Source: Dermatemys mawii (taxonomy: Eukaryota > Chordata > Testudines > Dermatemydidae). From it: a stretch of 64,000 nucleotides of DNA. The notes below the pieces were generated by a model. That model was given only the letters and a program-made list of their open reading frames with translations, searched no databases and had not been told where the DNA came from. Below, piece by piece: positions 34,733-46,680 of the stretch. Made by a program: the position numbers and the translations under genes. Location: NCBI GenBank assembly GCA_007922305.1, contig ML677358.1, positions 12,293,343-12,357,342 of the forward strand, given 5' to 3'. Within the stretch, counting starts at the first letter, position 1. Every line of letters begins with the position of its first letter.

Positions 34733-35869
34733 ATGTAAACCTGATTTATTAACTAATTTCTACCAATTTACCCACGCAAGGCCCCTTTTCATCTTAATGA
34801 ACACCAAATTAAGTGACGTAGTCAGGACATTTTAATATGGGATTGTAATGATGTACCAAATTTCCTTAGACTTCGTTGTCTTTTTGCCTTAATTCAGATA
34901 CCGTGTCCCTCAAACATATGCAAGCAACTAAGATATCAGATCTGCCATGTGTTCTTATAAAATGCCTCAACCTTGGTCATGAGGCTCAACTGAATTGGAT
35001 GGATCGCTGTAGATCATCTTTTGCAACATGCAGCTCAGGGCAGTAGTACCTTGATGTCCTGATTGATATCAGCTATGCTAAACTTTTACTGATAAAGAGC
35101 AGAATTTGGCTAGGAATTTTCATTACTGCAAAAAGTTATAGGAGTCCCTCAAGGGATTTATAAATGAACCAAATTTGATGTTTTTAAAACATATTGTCCA
35201 AGAACTACATCGTTTCTGACTTGCTCAATGTTTTTCACAGACCGGTCATGAGACACTTGTCTGCTACAGAAGAAAGTCATTTTTTTTTTTTTACAAGGCA
35301 ATAAGCAAAGAAGTTAGTGATGTGCCAAGGGGCTCTCTCTCCTTCCCTGAAATGTAGGCACAGTGCATGAGGCACTCTCCCTTTCTGAGATATTTTCCAA
35401 AATTATGAATAATAAAGCTGACTAGTAAAATTATTTTCAACGTTCTACAAACAGAAAAAAACAGTTGGAAATTATTATTATGATTACTATAATGAGTAAA
35501 AATTGAAAACAGCCTTCGTAAATTTGGAATTCCATAAAAATTACTTCAGAGGCATATTTCAGAAAGGAAAATGGGAAGACAAAATAACCTACAGAATAAA
35601 GTCTGAGCCATTTCTGACAGGTACCCGATTAACAAATATAGCATTGGCAAGATGCCATTCTTATCCATAACCTGCAGCATTTATTACTTCTAGATTTAAA
35701 CAACTCCTATAATTATGACTTTATGTTTAATAGCCGGAACGCTAAAGATATATAAAAGTATTGGAAAATGTTCACAGCCATACAAAGGTGGATGTGTTGG
35801 AGGAAAAAGAAGTCAGATTAGTTAATTAACAATCCAGCTTCAGTTATTTATTATTAATATATATTTAGA

Positions 35870-35962
35870 TTGTAGTAGTGCCCAAAGGCCTACCAGGATG
35901 GGGCTCTGTGGTGCCAGGCACTATACAAACATATGGTAAGTGACAGCCCCAGGGCCAAAGAA
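35870..35962 (-). repeat. MIR/CORE-SINE tail, minus orientation
   Basis: GTAGTGCCCAAAGGCCTACCAGG, GGCACTATACAAACATATGG and GGCCAAAGAACTTACAATCT are the inverted LINE-derived tail of the sauropsid MIR-like SINE. Another such fragment is at 62500-62630. Confidence 0.6.
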
Positions 35963-36657
35963 CTTACAATCTTTTGCTTTTATTATTTTTGGAATATAGC
36001 TCATTGCAAACATGCTGTGCTTCTCCCGCTGCCAGAGCCTCTGCCATCTGCAGAGGTCAGAACAGAGCATCTTTACCAGATGCGCTGCACTGGTACAACT
36101 TTATTACTGCACATATAGACGTAGCTTTAATCATATAGACCTTATCGACAATGGGAAAATGTTTAATGTCTGAGAACATATTAACATGATGTGAACAAGA
36201 TTTTGCCTGTAGTGTGGAAAAGGACAGTTAAGTTTAAAAAATATATTATTTGGCTGTAGAGGATAACCATGAACAAGCTAACACATTTGTAAATATCGCT
36301 TTTCTCTGTCTACATCAGGGCGCCAAACTGTATTAATTAAAACATGCCAGCTAACACATTTTCTAACAGGATGTGTTTTCCCTCTGTAGAAATTGCTTTG
36401 ATGGCAACGCCTTGGAGGAGTCCTCTAGCGTAGATCCTACTTAACTGGTGCTATCTACAGTGGTTTCTTCCCAGTGCAGATGAGAAGCCACCTGTGTTGC
36501 AGATGAATCAGTTGAGTCAGCCCTCCTGCAATGTCTCGTATACAGAAAATGATCCTAAAGCCCCCTAGTCCCAGCAAGAGTGCTAAGCACTACGGGATAA
36601 ATGCTTCAGATATCCCAGGAAGCACTGGAACAGCCATGGATCTGTAGTATGCTCTAC

Positions 36658-36868
36658 AGCAGGGGGGTTGGGACCCTCAGGGGGTCATGAGGATATTACA
36701 CAGGGGATCATGAGCTGTCACCCTCCACCCCAAACCCTGCTTTGCCTCCAGCATTTATAATGGTGTTAAATATATTTTAAAAGTGTTTTTAATTTATAAG
36801 GGGGGAGGTTGCACTCAGAGGCTTGATGTGTGAAAGGAGTCACTAGCACAAAACTTTGAGAAGCACTG
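36658..36868. mobile_element. hAT-like relic ending in CTTTGAGAAGCACTG
   Basis: Opens near CAGGGGGGTTGGGACCCTCAG and closes with CACAAAACTTTGAGAAGCACTG, whose inverse CAGTGCTTCTCAAAG is the common hAT left-end motif. Body phrases GGGGTCATGAGG and GAGGTTGCACTCAGAGGCTTG support one element. Target duplication not found. Confidence 0.55.
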
Positions 36869-39204
36869 CACAGAAACATACTGTAGCAGTTCTGCCCAAA
36901 ACAGTTTTGGCTGCCTGAACACATCAAACAGTTCCAAAGATAAGCAAGATCCACAAGCCAGTTGATGCACTCAATGTTCATTTAGTGGCTTTCTGTAGAC
37001 ACTTCTGAAAGGTGAGGGTAGGATGGTGCTTCCCATGCGAGACTGATTAGTTGTTTAAAGTATCTTGGTCCCATAGCTGCAACATTATACTGATTTTTTT
37101 ACATAGATTTTTTTGTTTAAAAAAAAGCCTCTTCCAGGAAGCTGTAATTTGAATGCCCGTCACAAAGGTGATTCTTTCTCTGTATATATAGCTTTGAGAC
37201 ATATGTGCAATTCATGGCATTGGCTGCTCCTCTGTCAGAGACATGGAAACAATTAAATAAGAGCCAGATGACTTCAGGAGTAAATAAAATGGGTCAGATA
37301 GAGTCAATGACTCAATAAATCTGTGGACTGTTTAACTGAACTGAGACTGACAAAAAAGCTTTCCAAATCCATGCATTGTTCCTGTTTAAACTCGAAGGTC
37401 GGTGAAGACCATTAGAAGAAACCTGGGCTGTAGTCAGGGACATAAAAGGCAAGAAGGGTTTGGGGGACTCAACCCCCCCCCCCCCAAATTCACATTTGCT
37501 TTACATGTTCCATAGCCATTTTCACAACACTCAAACCACGTACAAATGTGCCTGTACATTTACTTTTGAAGTGTACAGTCCTGGCTCTTAATACACTTAT
37601 GTCTGGACCAGGCCAGAGGACAACAGGGAGAGAGTTTCAAACTGCCCCTGTGCAGGGCTTCGGCTGGGTTTATGGAGAAGTTTCTTTCCACTAAAGACTG
37701 CCTCTGCACCGAAAATGTACAGCACTTATCCCACTGATAGCATAATGCCAGTATAGTACTGGCAGGCAGACAGGCCTATGCATGTGGGGAGGGGGCAGCT
37801 CTGGAAGGCCATATCCCTTCCAGAAGTGAGCAGCTGCAGCAAGACCATCCCCTCTTTATTATCTCAGAAAGCAGCTGCAGCAAAACCAGAAGCCAGGAAT
37901 TTCCCCCAGTATTCCTCCCTTCATGGGGTAGGGACAATTTATCTTTTTGTCCCCAATCAGTAAGAGCAGAGAAGGAGGGGAAGGTGCTAATCCCTTTGGA
38001 ATGTGGTATTTAGCACCTATCTGTTTTGGTAATAATTGCTGAATTCCGAGCAGATTAGCAGAGTGAACCCATTTATGTTTGGCTGCACTAGCACTTTTAC
38101 CCGGTGTTGGTCTAGAACTAGTGCAATGTCACCATAAGTAGCAATGGTGGAAGTGCTAGCATGGCCAGAATATCAGCAGTTTTACCACCTAACTTTGGCT
38201 TGGATTTGGCCCAATGGCTCCACAGTTCAGCTGTATCCTTTAAATACTTTAGGTTGTCTAAAGAAATTTTAAATTAATTTTGCAATAGTGTTTTATCCAC
38301 CCCATAAACAATGCCCATCATCAATTGTCTTCAGTATGCTTCAAAAAGGACGAACTCTTTGTAAATTCCTATACATTTATAGCTGTCTGGTAAATTTTTA
38401 TACTGTCCGACTCTAAACAGAAAAGAAATGGAATTCAGTCGTGTTTTAAATCAAGAAGAGGGTGTGGTTGGTGGAACCAGGTTGATCTCTCCAATGTCAC
38501 TGTGGAAAGCAGCTTGATTTTAAAACATATGTATTGAATGCCTCAAAGGTATTAGAAAGCTTTAACATTATAATTTTAACAGCTGCCAGAGAAAGGCCTC
38601 CCCCAGGGCAAGCCTGAATCAGTGCTGAGCCTTTTGGCACTAAGACAGTATTTGTCTGGAGGCTCTGAAGTTGTAACCACACACTCTCAAGGGAGGGATG
38701 CTATCATGCTAGGCAAACACATTTTTATTCCCATTTATCAGCTGTGGTGAAAGAACAAGGACTTGGTTTATGTGTGGTAAGATTCTGAAACAAATATATA
38801 AATATATGTTCAAGCTATCTATGAAAACAAACTTTTGGCAGCTATGCCAAAACCAATACGCAGAGGGAAGTCTGCTCTTTGCCTTTCTTTAAATCTGTAA
38901 TACAGAATGACTATTCTCAGGGGCTTCATTACATAGGCTGCGTTTAACCACTTTGCTGTATCTAGTGTATCGCGTTGTGTGCTTTTGTTCCATCTCAGAG
39001 TAAGGCAGAGTTTAACCATTTACCACAAGTGTGTGCCCTATGAGCCTCCCTGCCAAAAATAACTACAGCTTCTTCTTGGTTTCCCTCCCCAGTTACAGAA
39101 AAATCTAAAGAGACATACTTGAGTCTCATTAATTCTTTATAATTCCTCTGCTGGTACTGCCAGTTGTCATCTGATCCCAGGGCAGTTTTCTGTTCCTCAA
39201 GAAG

Positions 39205-39510
39205 AAGGATATTCTTATGGTTAACACACTGAACTGGAAGTCAGAAGATCTCAGCTGAAGTCCCTGCTCTGCCACAGACTTCCTGTATCACCATGGGCAA
39301 GTCACTTAGTCTCTTTGTGCCTCTGTTCCCCATCTGTAAATTAGAGATAATAGCACTTCCTTTCTCTCACTCTTGGTGCAGTATTTGTAAAATGTAAGCA
39401 AGGTTTTTTGAGGCAGGGTTAGTTTCTTACTGTGTCTGTACAGTGCCTAGCACAAAGAGGCCTCGATCTGACATTGGGACCCTAGATGCTATTTTAATAC
39501 TTTTGCTATG
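39205..39510 (+). repeat. MIR/CORE-SINE, nearly full length
   Basis: Contains in order the head CACTGAACTGGAAGTCAG, CTGCTCTGCCACAGACTTCC, the core ATGGGCAAGTCACTTAGTCTC, CCCCATCTGTAAATTAGAG and the tail ACAGTGCCTAGCACAAAGAGG. The order and orientation agree with MIR. Confidence 0.85.
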
Positions 39511-39789
39511 AGCATCCCAATAATCGTATTTTCAGGCTATTCATGTGAAATATTAAAATTCAATTTGAGTATGAATTCTCACAGGTCATCATCGTGAGCC
39601 TCGATGATGTCTTTAAAATGTTTGATGACTAAATAGATGGACAATGTCGTACTTGGTTGACTCTTATAGTCATCCAATAACTTTAAGGAGCAGAGTGCAA
39701 CATTAAGAAATCAAAACCACATGACAGGATACTCCATCTCGACAGTTGGGCTTAGTCAAGCAGAACAGGATTCACTGTAGCAGACTGGA

Positions 39790-40130
39790 TCGTTGTCCCA
39801 TGAAGTCCAATATCCTTTTGCTGGTTGCAACCACCTCTGATGTTTACCTGGCCCAATATGTGATGTCCTCTAGCAAGGAAGTGAAGGAAATTATTTCCTG
39901 ACCTCTATGGCAATCAACTCTATGGTCTGAAGTATATGATTTACCTTGCTCCACCTCCTCATAACTACAAATACTGATGATCATAAAATTATCCAACCCT
40001 TTCTGAAAATTCAGCTAAAGTATTGAATTAGAATTTTTCCTGCAGCAATGAGTTCCACAGGCTAACACCATGCTGCACTTTTATTTATATGAAATTTACC
40101 TACCATTAATTCCATCATGTATGTTCCAGA
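39790..40130 (-). mobile_element. Degenerate CR1 3' fragment
   Basis: CAATGAGTTCCACAGGCTAACACCATG followed by a CTACCATTAATTCC stretch is the weakly conserved inverse of the CR1 3' region also seen at 19985-20080. Heavy divergence keeps the limits uncertain. Confidence 0.45.
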
Positions 40131-41232
40131 AGTTCACAGCTGAATATTTACATCAGTTTGGGATACGAACACCTTGGACTTACAGCCACAGATGTTGCTC
40201 CACCTGAGAATATTTTTGGCTTGCCCTTGAAATGAAACTATATCCAAGGCACAGCAAACAGAAGCCCCGTTGCTAATTAAAAATACATATTTAAAGTGCC
40301 ACGCTTGCTTGTCAAGGTTGGGAGGCCAAAAATTTCATCCACAATTCTTCAATTTGTACAAATGTTCACAAACTCCATGTAGTTCTTTAGATATGTTTTT
40401 ACCTATCCAAAACCAACTACGGTCCACTCTACTTCCGTAATACCTTCTGGCTTCAAAGCACAGACAAACAATACCCTTTTGAAGCTGATACATAAGCAGC
40501 ATTAGCCCCATTTCACAAGAGAGGCAGAAAAACCGTTTTCACAAGAAAGACAGGTGTGTCCTTATCTCGAGTGAGCTAAAACATGGTGACTAACAAAAAG
40601 GAGAAATCCTAGCAAAGAAGGAGGAAGTTTATAGCTTTTACATGAGTTAAGCTAGATGAAGTAAAGGCTACGGGTGAACGTGAATCTCAAGAACTTGTGT
40701 TCAAGACCAGTACAACCAGTCAGGTTTAGAATTCACTCATTCCTGACTCCCAGTCTGCGAACATTTTAACAGGCGCCACAAAGTGTATAATATACAAATA
40801 ATCCTAAAATAACAAGCCAGTGTACAGTTCCTGATGCACTGGATATGTGCCTTTTATACTTCTCTCTGTATTACCACCTGCTATGACTGTTCACATGCCT
40901 ACCTGCCTTCTCCTTGTTCTGTCTTTCTTTGAAAAAGAATGGGAAAAACATGGCAAAAGGAAAAAACAGCAGACAAATAAATTATACACAGACACACACC
41001 TGTGTAATCAGTGTGGCAGTGCCCCTTTAAGTCACTGCAGCTAGATAAGAATAGACTGGAAGGGTTTTAACATCAATAACCTATTGTGCATGAGAGATAG
41101 GACTTCTTCGTTTCACAAATCAATTAAATAAAGGTGGTTAATATCTTTATCAAGCAGTTCAAGTACTTTTAAGTACTATTCCGGTTATCACCCAGGTACA
41201 CCACATTCCACAGGAGGAAACATGACGCTTAC

Positions 41233-41277
41233 CAGGTTCTCCTCGACGTCCCGGCTTTCCCCGCCTTCCTGGAGGGC
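41233..41277 (-). CDS. COL23A1: COL23A1 coding exon (first Gly-X-Y exon found), 45 bp
   Basis: Partial coding exon of collagen XXIII alpha-1, a homotrimeric type II membrane collagen. Read on the minus strand it begins after a CACAG acceptor and ends before a GTAAGC donor. It starts and ends in phase 1 inside Gly codons and encodes PPGRRGKPGRRGEP, completed to Gly at each edge by neighbouring exons. The order of basic residues (RRGKPGRRG) is, as I remember it, the distinctive start of the first collagenous domain of human COL23A1, with Asp to Glu the only change. The related membrane collagens XIII and XXV have a different basic string here. CpG-containing codons (CGG, CGT, CGA) stand out against the AT-rich intron. 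Exon borders are read from splice consensus, not from transcripts. Confidence 0.93.
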
Positions 41278-42667
41278 CTGTGGAAATGAGAGAAAAGAGC
41301 TATTTATTACATGGAAATCACTGTCAGAGGAAATGAACCTCAGAGAATATGCAACAAGCCATTCCTCTCAAATTCAAAGCTTCCTCACATCTGTGCCATC
41401 CTCACCTATGAATCATCTGAAAAACAGAAGGTGCTAAAGACATATTTTAGTATGTCCAGTATCGCAAAAAACTGTTTTAGAGAAAATGTCTCTCTTTGCT
41501 GATCCATTGCTACAGCACATGAAGAGAATGCTCTCCCCTTTTCCACTCCATTCGGAGAGGAGTCCTCTGTGATGTTACACACAGTGTCTTCATAGAAATA
41601 GTCTTCATAGAAATATGGTTATGATACAAACATGGTAAAACTAAGATATACTTTATGCAAGATGGGTCTTGAAATTACAAGACAGTGGAGAACTTTAGAC
41701 CTTTTTCTGTACCCTGAAAGAATCTGTTTTTGACAACAATCTAAAAGGAACTTTCCTTAATACACAGAAAACATTGCCCAGGTTTTCAGAAACATTTCAT
41801 GGCACCTAGTCCAAGTTTGAAGTGAACCTATGCAGGATCTTGGCATCATTTAGAAACCATGGATGGATTGTTGGTTCTGCATGGTTTCAAACCATAGCTG
41901 GCCTTTAGCTGAATCCAAACCCAAGAAGGTTCACACAAAATGTTGTGACCCAAAACTGCTCAGTTTTGCAGAGCTGTGGTCTCAAAACGCTGTTGTATAA
42001 CTCGAATAGCCAATGGACATCAGCTGAGCAAGCATCACAGACCCTTTCTACCCTGACTTCTGCCCATGAACCATGAACTTTTCCCCAAAGAATGAGAAGG
42101 TAAATTGGTCTTTATGCTGAAACAGTTTGCTAAAACTGCACTGCAGTTGCCTTATGCCGATTACCAGACAGTGGACTTATGTTGCAAAATTCTCCTAAGT
42201 GAACCCATATGAAACAATCCACTTTACTTGGTGTGCTGAACCAATCAGTTGGTTCAGGCTATCCTCTTAGATGACTCACTTTAACTTAAAAAAGAACTGA
42301 TAAAGACAACTTGAAGAATGGCTAGAGACCCTGGGATGGCAGGCGGGGAGTGGGGAATAAAAGGATTTAACCCGTTCAAGCTAAAAGAGATGAACAGAAA
42401 AGAAGGGAAGGTCATAAATCATCTCTTTAGGTGGAACTGGCATAGTGAAATAACATCTATTTCCAAAGCAGAAGTGCAAACTATGTAAGAGCATCTGCAG
42501 AAGACACAGGATCCAAGTTAGCAAGTTTCCTAACTATACAATTATGATTATTTGTTAAGTGGTAACGTAGCCACACACCTCTTGGGTGTGATGTTCTGTC
42601 CCATTTAGTGGCATGGAGACCACTTAGAGAGCAATTAATGAGTCTGCTTCACAGCCTTAGCTAACAG

Positions 42668-42770
42668 CCAGTTGATGTGTAGCTCATACGGTAGAGCTCA
42701 CACATTAAGCTCTAAGAGATCTCTGGTTCAATCCTGCTTGCCGACTGACCCAGTGTTACAGTAACCCATG
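42668..42770 (+). repeat. tRNA-derived SINE head
   Basis: TGTAGCTCATACGGTAGAGCTC resembles a polymerase III A box and CTGGTTCAATCCTGC, about 45 bases on, a B box. Spacing is tRNA-like but no proper cloverleaf or acceptor stem forms, so it is a SINE head, not a tRNA gene. Repeat-like sequence appears to continue to about 43160. Confidence 0.6.
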
Positions 42771-45224
42771 TGCTCAGCACTTCATGGCACACATCCTGGA
42801 GATGCCCCATACAAAAGGTCTGTTGAGTTGCCCCTAACTGCTGTCCACACACACAAAACCTTTTCACTCCAGTTAAGTGGTGCTTGCAACCTAGGCTGAG
42901 GGTGCAGGTTAAATCCTGGGTGCTGCTGTCACTTGGGCTGGTAACCCCCCTACTTTGTAGAGTGGATGCAGGCTGAATGACTTGAGTGCTGATAGTCTTC
43001 CAGTGCCTTCCCAAAACTCCCTCTGGGTGACCAGGAGGACAGACAACCACTGGGCTACTGGCTATACTGGAGCGGGTCTCCCCGTTGAAGCCATTCCAAC
43101 TCAGAAATAAATAGTAACTGGACCAAGGAATTTGCAGCTGGGTCTCTCACATCCCAAGGGAATGCCCTAGCAAGAGGACTAGAGTGCACACTCCACTGTT
43201 CTTCCCTCCCCGCACCCTCCATGGTTTTGTGAATCTAGACACTAGAATGAATGTTTCAGTTTTGGGTTGAACAAAATGTATGTTTGTTTATTTTAACAAT
43301 TTTTTCTATTCACAAAAAATTCTGAACATTTTCATTTACAGCATGACCAAACCCAGTTTTATTTTCATGTTCTGGAAATTCCAGTGAACTGAAAAAAAAC
43401 CCCAACAGCTATTTGCCCAACTCTGCTCACAGAGCAGTGAATAATGAATATTCACATGACCTCAAGTGCAGGTCAGTTCCTGGAATACAATTTTTTTGTG
43501 TGGAAGACAGACAAAATTAGTGCCTCTCCATCGAATTGTGCCCTATTCGTTTTGACCCACACAGCAGCAAAACTTAGACTAATGATTGAGGGCCCCAGGT
43601 CTGAAAGTTCAAGTAACTAAGACTACCATTCATTTCAAATGGGAGTTTTGCCTACCTATGACTGCACTATCACAGACTTTTTCATGTAGTGATATATTCT
43701 GTTCACCCCACTTTTGCAGAACTCCAATTCCACCCCCTTCCTTTTTTTTTTTTTTTTTTTTTTTTATTACAAGGATAAGGTGAGCAGGGATTTACCCATA
43801 AAACTTCAGTGACAAGTGTCAATTATACCTTATCACAAGAACAGGAATGCACACAGGAGACAAAGATCAAGGAACCAGATTTGATTTGATTACTAGCCGG
43901 AAAAGAGTCAACCACATGTGGCACAATGGGACCTGCTTTCCTGGTATGGAGAGAATTATGGCAGTTCATTGAGCGGGTCTGGCACCGCACTGCCCTATTT
44001 GCAACTCCCTTGGGCAGACTAGCTCAACTAGCCATAATTTACTGAACTGCTGGAAAATGCATGGTTTTAAACTTTCCCAATATTTTACAGTTTGTTATGA
44101 GTTTTAAAACAGTGTTGATTTCCATGTTTCATCTACTAGCCCAATGTTAGACAATATAAATGATCACTACACAATATAACAAACTAGTCTGTTCTACACT
44201 GCAGTGTGAACTTTTTACCTTGTTACTGAATGGCAACTATTTCATTGTGCATATCAGCTATTCCTTGTAATGTTTCCAGACAGCAATATTTTTCATGCTC
44301 TTTTCTTGTATTCCAGTTACTAAACTTGCAATCTTACTAGAAAGCTACTAATGGTTCAGTATTGTCAGTGCTCACGTCTCATGCACTGGAATAAAACTGT
44401 TTAGTTTGAATGTGACAAGATGTTTAGAAATAGACTGCTTTATGCTTTGTATTTATTCTCCTCTCCAAAAATATCTCGCATGATAATGTAAATAAAGAAC
44501 TCTTAGCAGTGATATGGGATGGCTGATGAGGCTAGAAAAATAGGCATAGCTATTACCCAAGTGACAGTAATGCAACATAAATCTTGATTATATTGAACCA
44601 GCATCAGACTACATGAGGTTAAATAACCATTTATAATCCTTAACAATTATCTTCAAATGAATTATAAAACCGCAATTTTCTTTGTGTTCTTCTAGCAGAA
44701 CGTAAGTAGGATAACTAGGAAAACTAATGCCACGCTACACAGGAGTTGAAACTAAGCCTGGCTTTTGAAGTCTTTTCTACACTAGGGAGATTTCTTTTAA
44801 ATGTTTCTTGCCATAACTCGCATTCATCTGAACTGGAGAGAACAACATTGGGACGCCAGCTGTAGAGACAGCCCACTATCAGCTAGTGTCTAGGAGAGCA
44901 CCACATCATTCTAGCCTTGCATGCGAGCAAGTCTCATTGAAGTGGTGCTGACAATCTCATCAGCAGCCCACCAGCCCACGTACACCAGATAGCTGATGTT
45001 GGCAACATTGGTTCATCTGATCACTTTTATCAACAGTGAGAAGTTTTTTTTAAAAAAAGTCTCTAGTTTAGCAAAGAATTAAAAGAAAGATAAATTATTC
45101 CCAACTTGTGTGTATGGTGTGTGTTTTTATAGATAACAAGGTTGCCTACTAAATTTGTAGCTTAGTAGGACCATGGAATCTCTTATAGTGAGGTTACACT
45201 ACCCCATATTTTATAAGTGCTAGT

Positions 45225-45760
45225 GGGGTCAGGAACTCTGCTGCTTTTGGGCTTGGCCGCTTAGCAACCCAATAACTCCACCAGGCCCAATAAACCCTCA
45301 CTAAGTGACTGTGCTCCCTGATTGGTCAGAAGAGCCAACTGATCATCGGGTGACCAGACAGCAAATGTGAAAAATCGGACACAGGGTGGGGGAGTAATGG
45401 TAACTTATATAAGAAAAATACCCTAAAATTGGGACATCTGGTCACCCTAACTGATCACTATTTAAGCCCTGGAGCAATACAGTGGGTGCTCAATGTGCTC
45501 TACTCCTGCAGCAGCGCCAGACCTACTTCCTGCTTCCTGTCTGGCTCGTGCTCCAATCCCTTCTGCCCTAGTCCCTGCCAACCTCTGTATTCCTGGTTCC
45601 TGACAACTGGCTTGTTTCCTGACCATGACTGCAACTCTGCCCTTTGGTTCTGTTCTGGCTCCTGCTTCCTGGCTCTAACTATTGGCTTGTCTCTTGACCA
45701 TGTTGGTGGTTCTGCCCGCTGATTCTGCTCTGACCAGTAGGTTGCACTGCTTACACCTCT
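45225..45760 (+). mobile_element. Possible LTR-like block interrupted by a small element
   Basis: CTGATTGGTCAGAAGAGCC and ATTTAAGCCCTGGAGCAATAC are typical of a promoter-bearing LTR, followed by T/C-rich repeats of the kind CCTGACCATGACTGCAACTCTG. The block is split at 45346-45449 by a younger TAGGGTGACC element. No ends or target duplication found, so class is tentative. Confidence 0.4.
45346..45449. mobile_element. TAGGGTGACC miniature element, copy 3
   Basis: A 104-bp element with ends TCGGGTGACCAGA and TCTGGTCACCCTA and a perfect 8-bp duplication ACTGATCA at 45338-45345 and 45450-45457. Same orientation and body phrase (GTGAAAAATC) as the copy at 13848. Lies inside an older repeat block. 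Confidence 0.9.
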
Positions 45761-46509
45761 GTGTGTGATTGTGGGGTTTCTTTTTCTTCAGTTTGGTCAT
45801 ACATCAGTAATAATGAGATCATTATGATCAATAACTTGAAAATGTTGACTAAAGTTATCTTGACCCTTTAATCGGTGTCAAAACCCCCTCTCCTCTGAGT
45901 GGATCATCCTTGTGGGAATGAAAGGCAGTAGGACTGCTTATGACAACTGCCAAAAAAAGTATTCAATACTTCAAAAATCCAACTTTACACCATATAATCT
46001 TAGATAAAACCATGGAATAAAACAAATTAAATACACATTTTCCTTCATTTAGTTTGTTTCATGTCTCCCACAAGAACATTGTCCTTGCAATTTCATGTGT
46101 TACACACATCCTTAGCATTTCTTGGAGTGTTAACAAAAGAAAAACTTCATTAGCTGAAGGCTGACATATTTTAAAAGTTGTCTCAGTTAATTTAATTGTA
46201 GGTTATCATCATTCTTTCTGCCAATAGGGTAAATATTATGGAATCCCTTTTCAATAAAGTAGTATTTCACATAAAAAATGCTGGCGTCCCTTGTTTCACT
46301 CACAGGTCTCTGAGCAGAATTAAGATACATCAGCATAAAAAGTTTCAGTACAGGGAAATAAATGTCCATCTACCTAGTCACAGAACAAGTCACATGGGTT
46401 TTCCTGACCAATTTCTGAAAAAAGTTGACTTGAGGATAAATGTGATCAGCACCATTAAAAGAACACATTTCACTTACTACCTTTAGACCAAGACTTTCTG
46501 TGGTGACTC

Positions 46510-46680
46510 CTGATGTGGGGTTCCCAACCTGAGACCCCCGAAACGGATGTGGCTTGCAGAAATCTTTGAGCATTCACCTTTGGAAAATTAGGCGTCCCCA
46601 AAGCATCTCGCGATGGGCTCCCAAAAATGTAGACATCCAAGATCATTAATCACTTTTGAAAAACTTGACCTTAGCCTTCA
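46510..46680. mobile_element. Decayed small element with GGAAAATTAGGCG motif
   Basis: TTCCCAACCTGAGACCCC, GAGCATTCACCTTTGGAAAATTAGGC and the closing CTTTTGAAAAACTTGACC match the layout of a palindromic reptilian miniature element that contains AAAATCAGGCC-type phrases. Ends are eroded. Confidence 0.4.

Larger units (their letters stand above)
32879..41232 (-). other. COL23A1: COL23A1 intron (about 8.4 kb)
   Basis: Runs from the GTAAGC donor at 41232 to the micro-exon acceptor at 32879. It contains a small TAGGGTGACC element, several decayed DNA-transposon relics, a SINE tail, a hAT-like relic, a MIR copy and a degenerate CR1 piece, all listed separately. Stretches near 34.8-35.8, 37.0-39.2 and 40.2-41.2 kb show nothing I can name. 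A run of 13 C at about 37480 is simple sequence. Confidence 0.85.

Noticed and set aside
42672..42745. Possible tRNA gene with A- and B-box-like sequence
   Set aside because: No acceptor stem or proper anticodon arm could be formed; it fits a tRNA-derived SINE head better.
42712..43050. 112-codon minus-strand frame starting MVVCPPGHPEG, recalling the CVCPPG linker of COL23A1
   Set aside because: The would-be donor after CPPG is GTCACC, the preceding residues do not match the expected linker, and the region looks repeat-derived. The short match is most likely chance.
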